A stretch of 64,000 bases of DNA from Rosa chinensis (taxonomy: Eukaryota; Streptophyta; Magnoliopsida; Rosales; Rosaceae), in the NCBI RefSeq assembly GCF_002994745.2, contig NC_037094.1:15710001-15774000 (forward strand), in the 5' to 3' direction. Below the pieces are notes generated by a model that saw only the letters and a program-made list of their open reading frames with translations, had not been told where the DNA came from and searched no databases. The first letter of the stretch is position 1. Each line of letters opens with the position of its first letter. Both the position numbers and the translations under genes were made by a program. Below, in pieces: positions 1 to 9,395 of this stretch.

Positions 1-694
1 TGTAACTTGAATCAAAAGTAGTAAAGGTTCTGGACAAGAATCGAATTTAATTGAAGAGGATTGCAATTAGGTGGACTTTTCCATAACTAAGTTGTACACT
101 TGAGTTGATAGCCTTTCTCTATGTCTAATGCGTTGAACATGTCATGATTGACTAGCTTTCTAGGGCTTGATTGCATGTTTGATAGGATTAATCTAGGTGC
201 TTTCGCTTAGGTTAATTAGCATTGAAAAGTAAAATATGGGAAATCATTTGCTTTCGAATGTTTCACATGATCAACTCCTCTCTCATGACTTGGAAGAACA
301 ATTATAGGGTTTGAATCGAATTTGATTACATGGAATTGGTTTTGATTTTTGTTCCTTGCGTTCCACCCTTGTATATATGTTTTTACGTTTTCTTTATTTT
401 ATTTATTTTAATTTTAATTTTAAGAATCCTAATTCCCCCCTTATTTGTGTTTACTTGTATATATTTATTCTTTATTTTATTTTTGTAAATAATACTTTAT
501 TATTTTAATTCTTTATTTGTTTATACAATTGTATATATATATATTCTTTATTTTATTTTTGTAAATAATACTTCTCTTTATTTGTTTCACAATTACAGGT
601 GTACCCTCAATCCCCGGAATAGAACGATCCCTATTTGCTTATACTACTAACGATATTTCAGGGTTAAATTGCGCGCTTGCTTTTGAGCGCGTCA
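1..694 (+). repeat. 3' part of the left element's 5' LTR
   Basis: This stretch matches, in reverse complement, the part of the inverted LTR at about 3934-4620. It ends in CA at 693-694, five bases before the primer site. It is AT-rich with several TTTATTTT runs and carries no gene. The LTR start lies left of the window. Confidence 0.8.
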
Positions 695-699
695 ATTTT

Positions 700-717
700 T
701 GGCGCCGTTGCCGGGGA
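700..717 (+). other. Primer-binding site, tRNA-Asp type
   Basis: The 18-mer TGGCGCCGTTGCCGGGGA follows the LTR end and matches the complement of the 3' end of plant tRNA-Asp(GTC), the usual primer of Athila-like elements. The same site occurs inverted at 10696-10713. Confidence 0.85.
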
Positions 718-999
718 CGCGTGGGGGCATCAAACGAATCTCGAGGATCCGTGACAGACAAGCTATAGCCGAAAGCATGCCATAAATCCAGGAAAAGAAA
801 GGAATATTTACACGTGGGGGAGTTTCTTGGGCCGTGAACTGTCATAACTCTTCTCCTTCCCGGAGAAGCTTTGTTAAAACCCTGTGCTTGTTGAGATTTC
901 TACCCTATTTTGTGCTTTACATATACATCCTTTTTTGTCTCCTCCAGATTTTACTAAGGTTTGTCTAAGCGTGCAGTTTCAAATTCTTTCTACTTCCTC

Positions 1000-1530
1000 A
1001 TGGCTCGAACCAAGGTTACCCCTCGCAGGGGCGTCAATCAACGCCGTGTTCTCTCTTTGGAAGAAGAAGGTCGTCAAGCGGCCACTAGAGCTGGACTTAC
1101 TCGTCCATGGGACCATCGTCCTATCCGTGAGCGTACCCGCAGTCCCCCTCCTCTGCCTCGTCGCTCTCCCAGACTGCATCCCGGAGAGTCTTCTTCCTCA
1201 CCAGCTGCTCATGCTCCTCGGCCTATGGCCACCCTGGAAAGCTTGTCGGATTCGATTGATGATTTGCGTTCCTCTCTCCGCGATGGTATTATGGTGACAG
1301 ATTGGAGAGTCAATTGCATGATCGATTACATCTCTGAGATGAACTGCTCTTTGATCCGCTGTCATACTGCAATAAACAAGCTTGCTCAGGAAGTCAATAA
1401 CTTGCAGAGTTATCCTCCTGGGTTTCCTCGCAAGGACGCTACTGCATCACAACATGAGGACCCGCCTCTGAAGGCTGAAACCAGCAAGAGGGCTGCCACT
1501 CGCCCGCATACCGCTCCTCCAAAGGAGTAA
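1000..1530 (+). CDS. Conserved 176-aa retroelement ORF of unknown function (left copy)
   Basis: The frame is open further upstream, but the first ATG in it is at 1000, giving 176 codons. The N-terminal half is rich in Arg, Pro and Ser (residues about 10-75). Residues about 76-135 (MATLESLSDSIDDL onward) look helical and could form a coiled coil. The tail is polar and ends PPKE. I recognise no domain, and there is no CCHC zinc knuckle. A nearly identical ORF is encoded at 7594-8124 (about 9-10 differences by eye). It lies roughly 280 bases after the primer site, where gag would begin, so a degenerate gag or an accessory protein is possible, but this is inference. Confidence 0.6.
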   Translation: MARTKVTPRRGVNQRRVLSLEEEGRQAATRAGLTRPWDHRPIRERTRSPPPLPRRSPRLHPGESSSSPAAHAPRPMATLESLSDSIDDLRSSLRDGIMVTDWRVNCMIDYISEMNCSLIRCHTAINKLAQEVNNLQSYPPGFPRKDATASQHEDPPLKAETSKRAATRPHTAPPKE

Positions 1531-3696
1531 ATGGAGGTACAAGTCTAGGCTGAAAGACTTTAAACATTAAGCGCTGCATGGGAGGCAACCCATTTCAACT
1601 GTAGCTGTGGAGGAGACATCAAACGCAGATTTGCTTTCTTGAACTCTTCCTTCTATTTTATTTTCATGAATTTTAAGTTGTTTTAGGTTTCGTTGTGTTA
1701 ATTTTCTCTTCTATGCTTGATTTATGCTTTGCATGATTTATATTTGTTTATACATTGAGGACAATGCATGAATTAAGTATGGGGGAAGGGTTATTGCTTT
1801 ATTGTGTTTTTAGTAGTTAGTATATAAAGAAAAAAAAAAATAGTTGATGTTGGATTGTGTTTTAATTGATGTTGTGATACACTAAGGTATATTGGATTAA
1901 ACATAGTCTTGAAAAAGGGTAGCTGTTTCAGTCCCATTGCACATCGAGACTCCCTGTTCCCGTACCTAAGTGTTGAAATTAAATTAAATTGTTGAAAAAG
2001 AAAAAAAATAATTTTACTTTTGTTTTTGTTTTTGAGTCTTAGGATGCCCTTTCAACTGTCTAGGATGATTCTATATCTCTGAAATCATGATTAAAAGAGG
2101 ATCACAAAATTGAGATGATTTTTAAAATGGTATTCTTTGGTTAATTGAGATATATGAAAAATGCATGCATGTGTAGTGGATATGGATTTCGTAACCTTGG
2201 TACAGAATATGAGCATGTTAGGATGAGTTTTGATTCATAAAAGCCCATGTGAGATATTTGAGCCATGTCCCTTTTTCTTGGAGTGATAAATGAAAAACAT
2301 ATTCTTAATTTCTTGGCGATGTTTTGATGATCTCATTACTCTTTCATTTGATTGATTGCTTGCCATAGATTAAGTTTGATGGACTAGAGAATGCTATAAT
2401 TCGCTCTTGTGCTTGTTGAGACGTTTGTCAATACATGGCCCTGATTCTGGAAAGGATAGAGGCAACCTAGGAATTACCACCATTGCCAAATAAGCATGTG
2501 TCCCTATTTGTGCCCGTCATGGGACTCCCTTAGATAAACCCCTTTGAGCTTACATTAAGCCTTTTCTTTCATCACCCTTAAATCCTTAACCCTGAACCTT
2601 AGTATAGCTACACTCCTACCCTTTGTTCTAAAAACTTAGTGGAGCTATATTTTGGGACTTTACTTGAGGTTTTGGCATTGAGAAAGAAGATTGAGAAGAG
2701 GTGAAAGTTCAAGTGTGGGGGTAGACTTGTCCATGAAAAAAATTTGTGAAAGCCGTGAAAAATGAAAAGAAAAGAAAAAAATTGTGTACGGCTAGAAAAG
2801 AAAAGAAAGAAAAATGTTTATGGATTTTAGTCCCCCATACTTAGTGATTTTGGAGTTTACTTTGAACTGAAGGCCCACTACAGAAAAATTTGGCTTTTGT
2901 CCATTCCACTATAGTTCTAGGGAAGTTTACAATGAAGATTTGGCCCAACATGAAGACATTAGGCCCTTTTATGTTACCTCTAGGGAAAGTGACGTTTTTG
3001 CAATGCCTTGGTGGATTTCTTGAGGTCTCTACATCTACATGTGCTCTGCTAGGTTTTTAGGACACTTTGATAAATCCTTACCTTTCATTTCTTTAAACCT
3101 TGAGCCTTAGCCCCATTACAACCTTTGAGAAGACCTTCTTGATCCTTAAGATGGGACAGCCCTTGATGTGGAGATGAGTTACAAGAGTTGAACCTATGGC
3201 TTGGGTCCATCCGTGCAAGTAATTGATATCCTTCATGAGATCTTTTCAAAAAAATTATATTCACAAAGTGCTTTTCGTTTCTTATATATGTGAGCTATTT
3301 GATTGCCTCAAAATATTTTCTCTCACATATAATTGAGTGATTATAAGCTTTTAAGCATTGTCTTGAATTCTGAGAGAAGAAAGAGTGGATATACCTTGTG
3401 AGGATATGAATCATACTTGTTCGAAGCATGCTTAACAGAAACCATCACCATTATTACAACCAAGTCCTACTTGTGTATGTGTGGATTATATGTTTTAATT
3501 AACTCTTGAATATCTACATATTGATTCTTGGTTGAGTGCTAATCTTGATGTTGTGAAAGTAGGAGATTTCTGAGACAAAAAGTTGAAGGGCAATAGAGTC
3601 ATTGTTTTTGTAGAGTCTTTAATTTTCGTTGAGTCTTAGTGTGTGTCTTAGTGTGATTTTGCTAAGGGACTAGCAAAAGCTAAGTGTGGGGGAATT
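1531..3696 (+). other. Non-coding internal region and polypurine tract of the left element
   Basis: No sustained ORF is present. The stretch contains the motif GCGCTGCATGGGAGGCAACC at 1571-1590, several copies of AAGTGTGGGGG-like words, and the polypurine tract GTGTGGGGGAATT (3684-3696) directly before the 3' LTR. It corresponds in inverted orientation to about 5556-7590. Confidence 0.7.
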
Positions 3697-3937
3697 TGAT
3701 AGGAGCATTTTAATGCGACGTTTTAACTGCATTTCCCTACATTTCTTACGTTATTTCCTTATTAAAACCCTGTTTAGGAAAGTTTCCATTCTTTGATTGG
3801 GAAAGTTCCTATTTGTAGAAAGTTTATATTTTTGTAGTTTCTATTTATCATTTTTAGTAAGTTTCCATTTTCAGTTTAGAAAAGTTGCCATTTTTCATTT
3901 TAGGAAAGTTTCTATTTTTCTTATTAGTTTCTACTTT
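3697..3937 (+). repeat. Truncated 3' LTR of the left element
   Basis: It begins TGATAGGAGCATTTTAATG right after the polypurine tract, the same start as the other LTRs here. After about 240 bases it runs into the inverted end of the neighbouring LTR within a short shared CTTTTGGG. Beyond the first 19 bases it differs from the right-hand element's LTR, so the two belong to related but distinct subfamilies. Confidence 0.7.
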
Positions 3938-5555
3938 TGGGAAGCGCATAATTTAACCCTGAAATATCGTTAGTAGTATAAGCAAATAGGGATCGTTCTA
4001 TTCCGGGGATTGAGGGTACACTTGTAATTGTGAAACAAATAAAGAAAAGTATTATTTACAAAAATAAAATAAAGAATATAAATATATACAATTGTATAAA
4101 CAAATAAAGAATTAAAAATAAAGTATTATTTACAAAAATAAAATAAAGAATAAATATATACAAGTAAACACAAATAAGGGGGGGATTAGGATTCTTAAAA
4201 TTAAAATTAAAATAAATAAAATAAAGAAAACGTAAAAACATATATACAAGGGTGGAACGCAAGGAACAAAGATCAAAATCAATTCCATGTAAGAAATCCA
4301 ATTACAATTCATATAGTTGATTTTAAATGTCATGAGAGAGGAGTTGATCGTGTGAAACATTCGAAAGCAAATGATTTCCCATATTTTACTTTTCAATGCT
4401 AATTAACCTAAGCGAAAGCACCTAGATTAATCCTATCAAACATGCAATCAAGCCCTAGAAAGCTAGTCAATCATGACATGTTCAACGCATTAGACATAGA
4501 GAAAGGCTATCAACTCAAGTGTACAACTTAGTATGGAAAAGTCCACCTAATTGCAATCCTCTTTAATTAAGTTCGGTCTTTGCACAAAACCTTTACTACT
4601 TTGATTCAAGTTTACACAAAACGAAAAGTCGATTTCATGTTCTTAAACCTAGCACCATTCATATCAAAACCCTAAGTGTTTCGAACCACATAAGATTAAA
4701 ATACAAAAGTTTTCTATCATGCAAATTTAATTAAACAAACCCACATAAGCAACATAAAAATCAACATATAGAAATCACAACTTTATCTCAAAACATATAA
4801 ACGGGCTTTAAACTTTGCCCTTAACATTATTTGTTAACTAGAAACAAGTTCATATGAATTCAAACAAGGAAAACAAAAGATCATTACAAGGAAAAAGAAT
4901 GAATTACACCGTGAGGGGAGATGGAGATGGAGAGCTTGAACGTTGGAATCTTGAATCTTGGAAGCAAGTCTTCAAGGTGGACGATGGAGGCTATGTCCTC
5001 ACGGCTTCTTCTTCTTCTCTTTACTTGAAAATGCAAAACTAAGAACTAGAGAATGGAAAAGGAAAATGGAAAGGAAATGGAGAGACAAAGAAGATGAGAT
5101 GGATGAAGGAAGATATTTTGGAATGAGAGGAGAAGGTGTTTATATAGGGAAGAAAAAGAAGAGTGAAATGATGAGTGGAAGAAAAATAATGAAAGTGGAG
5201 TATGTTAGTGTGAGTAATGATGGAGAAAACATGATGATTACACCCTAAAACATGGAATGTTTTTGGGTGATGATGATGGTGGATTAGTGTGAGAAATGAT
5301 GGAGAAAACATGATGATTACACCCTAAAACATGGAATATTTTTGGGTGATGATGATGATGGATTTCCTACTCATTTACTTCAATTTTATCTCCACCATTT
5401 GTAGGTAAGTGTGGACATAATGCTCATTTCACCATCATTTACTCCAATGTACCTAAGAAAATAGAAATTGAGTTAAAAATTGATTCGTTAAGGAATTAAC
5501 TAAGCAAAATGTGAGGAATTAACTATTAAAATACCACATTAAAATGCTCCTATCA
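3934..5555 (-). repeat. 3' LTR of the right element
   Basis: About 1,622 bases, starting TGATAGGAGCATTTTAATG when read on the - strand from 5555. It matches 10719-14185 minus the nested insertion. One clear difference was seen (G at 4571 versus A in the other copy, at about 13201). Short ORFs here are identical in both LTR copies only because the LTRs are identical. Confidence 0.85.
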
Positions 5556-7593
5556 AATTCCCCCACACTTAGCTTTTGCTAGTCCCTTAGCAAAATCAAA
5601 ACACAAAACAAAATAAAGACTCAACAAAAAGTAAGTAAATGACTCTATTGCTCCTAACTGTTGTCTCAGAGACTCCAAACTCATGGCTTTCACGTTAAAC
5701 ACTTAATCAAAATCACAAAGATAATTCCAAGGTTAATAAACGTGTGACACTCATATGACTAAGTAAGATATGGAGAACTTAAGTTTTACAGTGAATGATA
5801 GCATGTTTCGAACAAGTCCAATCCAAACTCACAGGGCATACTCTCGATTTTTCTCTCAGAAATGGCTATGCTTAAAAGCTTCACACTCAAGTATATGCAA
5901 GAGAACAAATTGTAAGGCAACAAACAGCTTGCATATTTCATCAATATAAACATTTTGTGAAGAATTTTTAAAGACCTCATGAAATGACTAAGTGCACAAA
6001 TGGACCTAAACCATAAGCTCGACTGCGTAACTGACTCCACTAACCAAAGACTGCCCATCTCAAGGATCAAGTCAGCACTTAAAACAGGTTGTAATGGGGC
6101 TAAGCTAGGGTTTTCGAAATGAAGATTAAGGATACAAAAAATCCTAAGGACCTAGCAGAGCATATAAGGACCACCTTATGTCATCATTTTTGTAGACCAA
6201 ATATCATTGTTTTGGGCCAAACCTTCACTCTAACCAACATGGGAATGGACAAAGGCATAATTTTCAATTTTGAGCCTTCTACAAATTTGAAAGTCCAAAA
6301 CCAAACTTCAACAATTTCCCAAGAGTTTTCTTTTCAATTTTTCTTCTCTTTTGTCGCTTTTCTTTCTTTCTTTTTTTTTTTTTTTTTTTTTCAAGGCAAA
6401 ATTTTTTCTTTTTTTTCTTCTTGGATTTTCCCCACCCCACACTTGTCTTTCATCGTCACCCCTACATACTATGTCATGCTCTACTAAGTCCTTAAGACAA
6501 GGGTAGAGATATCCTGTACTAAGCTCATGGTAGGGTAGTGAGGGTGATGAAACAAAGGTTTTCAACGTAGGCTCAAAGGGGTTCATTCTAAGGAGTCCCA
6601 CGACGGGCACAATTGGGGACACATGCTTGTTTGGCTTTGGTGGTTACCCTAATGCCTTCTATCCTATCCAGGATCAGTGCATATTATGGCATACAAGTTT
6701 TGACAGTCACAACAGCCGAGTTCTAGTACTCTCTAGTCCATTAAAATCTATGGCACATGATCATTGGATTTTCAAAAGAATGATGAGGTTTTGCAAATAC
6801 AGCCATGAAATTCTAGAATTATCAATAAGCACTCGAAAAGAAAGTATTTTAGCACAAAAACTCACTTTGGGTCAAATGAATCAGACTTAATCCTAGCATG
6901 CTTAATGAACCAAGTTACAATCCTATCTCAAATCTTCATACAAACATCACAATGTCGATTAACCACAGAATTCAATTAAGTCCTATTTTGATTGTGAAAA
7001 CCTTCAGCCATGAATTCAGAGACATGTTCATCCTAGACGTTAGGAGCATCCTAAGACTCAAACACACAAAAACACTCTAAAACCAACATTTTTTTTTTTT
7101 TTTTTTTTTTTTACAATTTAATTTAATTTCAACACTTAGGTACGGGAACAGGGAGTCTCGATGTGCAATGGGACTGAAACAGCTACCCTTTTTCAAGACT
7201 ATGTTTAATCCAATATACCTTAGTGTATCACAACATCAATTAAAAACACAATAAAAACACAATCCAACATCAACTATTTTTTTTTTTTTTTTTTTTTTAT
7301 ATACTAACTACTAAAAACACAATAAAGCAATAATCATTCCCCCATACTTAATTCATGCATTGTCCTCAATGTATAAACAAATATAAATCATGCAAAGCAT
7401 AAATCAAGCATAGAAGAGAAAATTAACACAACGAAACCTAAAACAACCTAAAATTCATGAAAATAAAATAGAAGAAAGAGTTCAAGAAAGCAAATCTGCG
7501 TTTGATGGCTCCTCCACAGATACGGTTGAAATGGGTTGCCTCCCATGCAGCGCTTAATGTTTAAAGTCTTTCAGCCTAGACTTGTACCTCCAT
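5556..7593 (-). other. Non-coding internal region of the right element with polypurine tract
   Basis: The polypurine tract is at 5556-5568 (AATTCCCCCACAC on +). The rest has no convincing gene. It contains long T runs (6369-6390, 7089-7112, 7277-7299) and is the inverted counterpart of 1531-3696. The GGGAGGCAACCC motif is near 7537-7548 on the - strand. Confidence 0.7.
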
Positions 7594-8124
7594 TTACTCC
7601 TTTGGAGGAGCGATGTGCGGGCGAGTGGCAGTCCTCTTACTGGTTTCAGCCTCCGGAGGAGGGTTCTCATGGTGTGATGCAGTAGCGTCCTTGCGAGGAA
7701 ACCCAGGAGGATAACTCTGCAAGTTATTGACTTCCTGAGCAAGCTTGTTTATTGCAGTGTGACAGCGGATCAAAGAGCAGTTCATCTCAGAGATGTAATC
7801 GATCATGCAATTGACTCTCCAATCTGTCACCATAATACCATCGCGGAGAGAGGAACGCAAATCATCAATCGAATCCGACAAGCTTTCCAGGGTGGCCATA
7901 GGCCGAGGAGCTCGAGCAGCTGGTGAGGAAGAAGACTCTCCGGGATGCAGTCTGGGAGAGCGACGAGGCAGAGGAGGGGGACTGCGGGTACGCTCACGGA
8001 TAGGACGATGGTCCCATGGACGAGTAAGCCCAGCTCTAGTGGCCGCTTGACGACCTTCTTCCTCCAAAGAGAGAACACGGCGTTGATTGACGCCACTGCG
8101 AGGGGTTACGTTGGTTCGAGCCAT
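7594..8124 (-). CDS. Conserved 176-aa retroelement ORF of unknown function (right copy)
   Basis: The first in-frame ATG is at 8124, giving 176 codons like the copy at 1000-1530. By eye about 9-10 residues differ (for example K5N, R10S and changes near the C-terminus) and there is no frameshift or stop. The Arg/Pro/Ser-rich N-terminal half and the predicted helical middle are retained. Function is unknown. It is transcribed in the element's sense direction and is divergent from the WUS-type gene starting 612 bases away at 8736. An intact reading frame in both copies of an otherwise non-coding element suggests it matters to the element. Confidence 0.6.
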   Translation of the reverse strand: MARTNVTPRSGVNQRRVLSLEEEGRQAATRAGLTRPWDHRPIRERTRSPPPLPRRSPRLHPGESSSSPAARAPRPMATLESLSDSIDDLRSSLRDGIMVTDWRVNCMIDYISEMNCSLIRCHTAINKLAQEVNNLQSYPPGFPRKDATASHHENPPPEAETSKRTATRPHIAPPKE

Positions 8125-8321
8125 GAGGAAGTAGAAGGAATTTGAAACTGCACGCTTTAGACAAACCTTAGTAAAATCTGGAGGAGACAAAAAAGGATGT
8201 ATATGTAAAGCACAAAATAGGGTAGAAATCTCAACAGGCACACGGTTTTAACAAAGCTTCTCCGGGAAGGAGAAGTGTTATGACAGTTCACGGCCCAAGA
8301 AACTCCCCCACGTGTAAATAT

Positions 8322-8511
8322 TCCTTTCTTTTCCTGGATTTACGGCAATTAGGTCTGCTTTCGGCTGTAGCTTATCTGTCACAACTCCTCGAGAACCGTT
8401 TGGTTCCCCCACGCGTCCTTTCTTTTCCTTAATTTACGGCAATCATACCTGCTTTCGGCTGTAGCTTATCTGTCACAGCTCCTCGAGATCAGTTTGGTTC
8501 CCCCACGTGTC
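8322..8511. repeat. Two tandem copies of a ~95-bp unit
   Basis: Two imperfect units (about 8322-8416 and 8417-8511) share CTTTCGGCTGTAGCTTATCT and GGTTCCCCCACG. The left element has one such unit after its primer site (about 715-800, inverted orientation). The repeat lies between the two divergent start codons at 8124 and 8736. Confidence 0.7.
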
Positions 8512-8617
8512 CTTCACGAGCCAACAGCTTTTCCGTGTTTTCGGGTGACTTTAATCCAACGCGTAGATTTAATCTCAGAGATCGTCGATCCAACGGTGGA
8601 GATCTGCTCACTCGTTC

Positions 8618-8625
8618 TATAAATA
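8618..8625 (+). promoter_or_regulatory. TATA box of the WUS-type gene
   Basis: TATAAATA lies 118 bases before the ATG at 8736, a normal spacing for a plant TATA promoter with an ~85-base leader. It also argues against the in-frame upstream ATG at 8535, which would lie before the transcription start. Confidence 0.65.
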
Positions 8626-8735
8626 GGTGCATTCTGAGCGACTGTTCACTCCAAAAGAAAATTCTTCCGAGTTCCAGCCTTTCTCTCTCAACCCTTCAGC
8701 CTTTCTTTCGAAACTCAAATCCTTTCTTCATCAAC

Positions 8736-9395
8736 ATGGAACCACGAACTCTGCAACTAATGGAGTTACAAACCCAGCAACAAATGGAATTACAAGCCCA
8801 GCAACCAACCGAGGAGGGAGGAAGCATCCAAGCAGCCGGGAGTAGTAACCGGTGGGCTCCCACACCGCCTCAACTAAGAATCCTCAAGGGCCTTTACTAT
8901 GATAAGGGTTTTAAGTACCCAACTCCAGAGCAGATTCAAGAGATCTGCCTTCATCTGAAACAGTATGGGCAGATCGAGGACAAGAACGTCTTCTTTTGGT
9001 TCAAGAACCTCAAGGCTCGTGAGAGGCAGAAGTTGAAGGAATTTCGGAACGTTCGGGTTGGTGGCTCTCTCGATCTCAATTTTGGATCCACTAGTTCTAC
9101 TGATGATGGTAGGTCCATTGATCTAAACTTTGGTTCCACTGGTTCTACTAGTACTGACAGATCCATTGATCTAAATTTTGGGTCACGTGTCGGCTATGGT
9201 GTTGATGGATCGATCATGGAACAACGAGGAGAATATCACCAGGAGATTGAAACCCTTCCACTATTCCCCATGCATGGTGAGGACATCTTTGGCAACATGA
9301 AGACTACTTCCGAGGGAGGTAGCGGTTATGGCGGTGGCTCTCGCATTTCCCTTGAGCTCAGCCTCAACTCCTACGGAAATGCAGACATAGCTTAG
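8736..9395 (+). CDS. WUSCHEL-type homeodomain protein inside an LTR element, intronless
   Basis: The 219-residue protein has the WUS-clade layout. A short N-terminus beginning MEP is followed by a homeodomain at about residues 37-100 with recognition helix [16 protein letters not shown] (84-99), a WUS box TLPLFP followed by MHGED (173-183), and a C-terminal EAR-like motif LELSLN (206-211). Such proteins are nuclear transcription factors controlling stem cells, with the WUS box and EAR motif recruiting TOPLESS-type corepressors. Between homeodomain and WUS box are three S-[IL]-DLNFGS repeats (110-117, 127-134, 143-150). Two oddities stand in helix 3, where family members read WFQNHK: Lys replaces Gln at position 50 and Leu replaces His at position 52. 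No intron is seen although WUS genes normally have them. The start at 8736 was chosen because of the TATA box at 8618. It is antisense to its host element, so a captured copy is likely. Confidence 0.85.
   Translation: MEPRTLQLMELQTQQQMELQAQQPTEEGGSIQAAGSSNRWAPTPPQLRILKGLYYDKGFKYPTPEQIQEICLHLKQYGQIEDKNVFFWFKNLKARERQKLKEFRNVRVGGSLDLNFGSTSSTDDGRSIDLNFGSTGSTSTDRSIDLNFGSRVGYGVDGSIMEQRGEYHQEIETLPLFPMHGEDIFGNMKTTSEGGSGYGGGSRISLELSLNSYGNADIA

Larger units (their letters stand above)
1..3937 (+). mobile_element. Left LTR retrotransposon without gag-pol (Athila/LARD-like), 5' end outside window
   Basis: The visible parts, in order, are the tail of a 5' LTR (1-694), a tRNA-Asp primer site (700-717), an internal region with a single conserved 176-codon ORF, a purine tract (3684-3696) and the start of a 3' LTR (3697-3937). 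The 3' LTR is broken where it meets an inverted, related LTR. No protease, reverse transcriptase, RNase H or integrase motif is seen, so it would need proteins from another element. The primer site and the GGGAGGCAACCC motif at 1581-1592 are familiar from plant non-chromovirus Ty3/gypsy (Athila/Tat) elements and their deletion derivatives; that assignment is by recall. The right-hand element at 3934-14185 is its inverted relative. Confidence 0.8.

Noticed and set aside
3919..3923. CTTAT as the left target duplication of the right element
   Set aside because: The next bases do not match the LTR terminus (should be TGATGCGC), so the match to CTTAT at 14186 is probably chance.
4854..5311. Short frames at 4854-5311 and the same ones at 13484-13941
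   Set aside because: Identical only because they lie in the two LTRs of one young element; low-complexity, no domain, on both strands.
6119..6622. 122-codon and 104-codon overlapping frames
   Set aside because: Located in non-coding retroelement DNA across a long T run; no homologous frame is kept in the left element.
8535..8735. Upstream in-frame ATG extending the WUS-type protein to 286 residues
   Set aside because: It lies before the TATA box at 8618, and the extra residues do not resemble a WUS N-terminus, whereas MEP at 8736 does.
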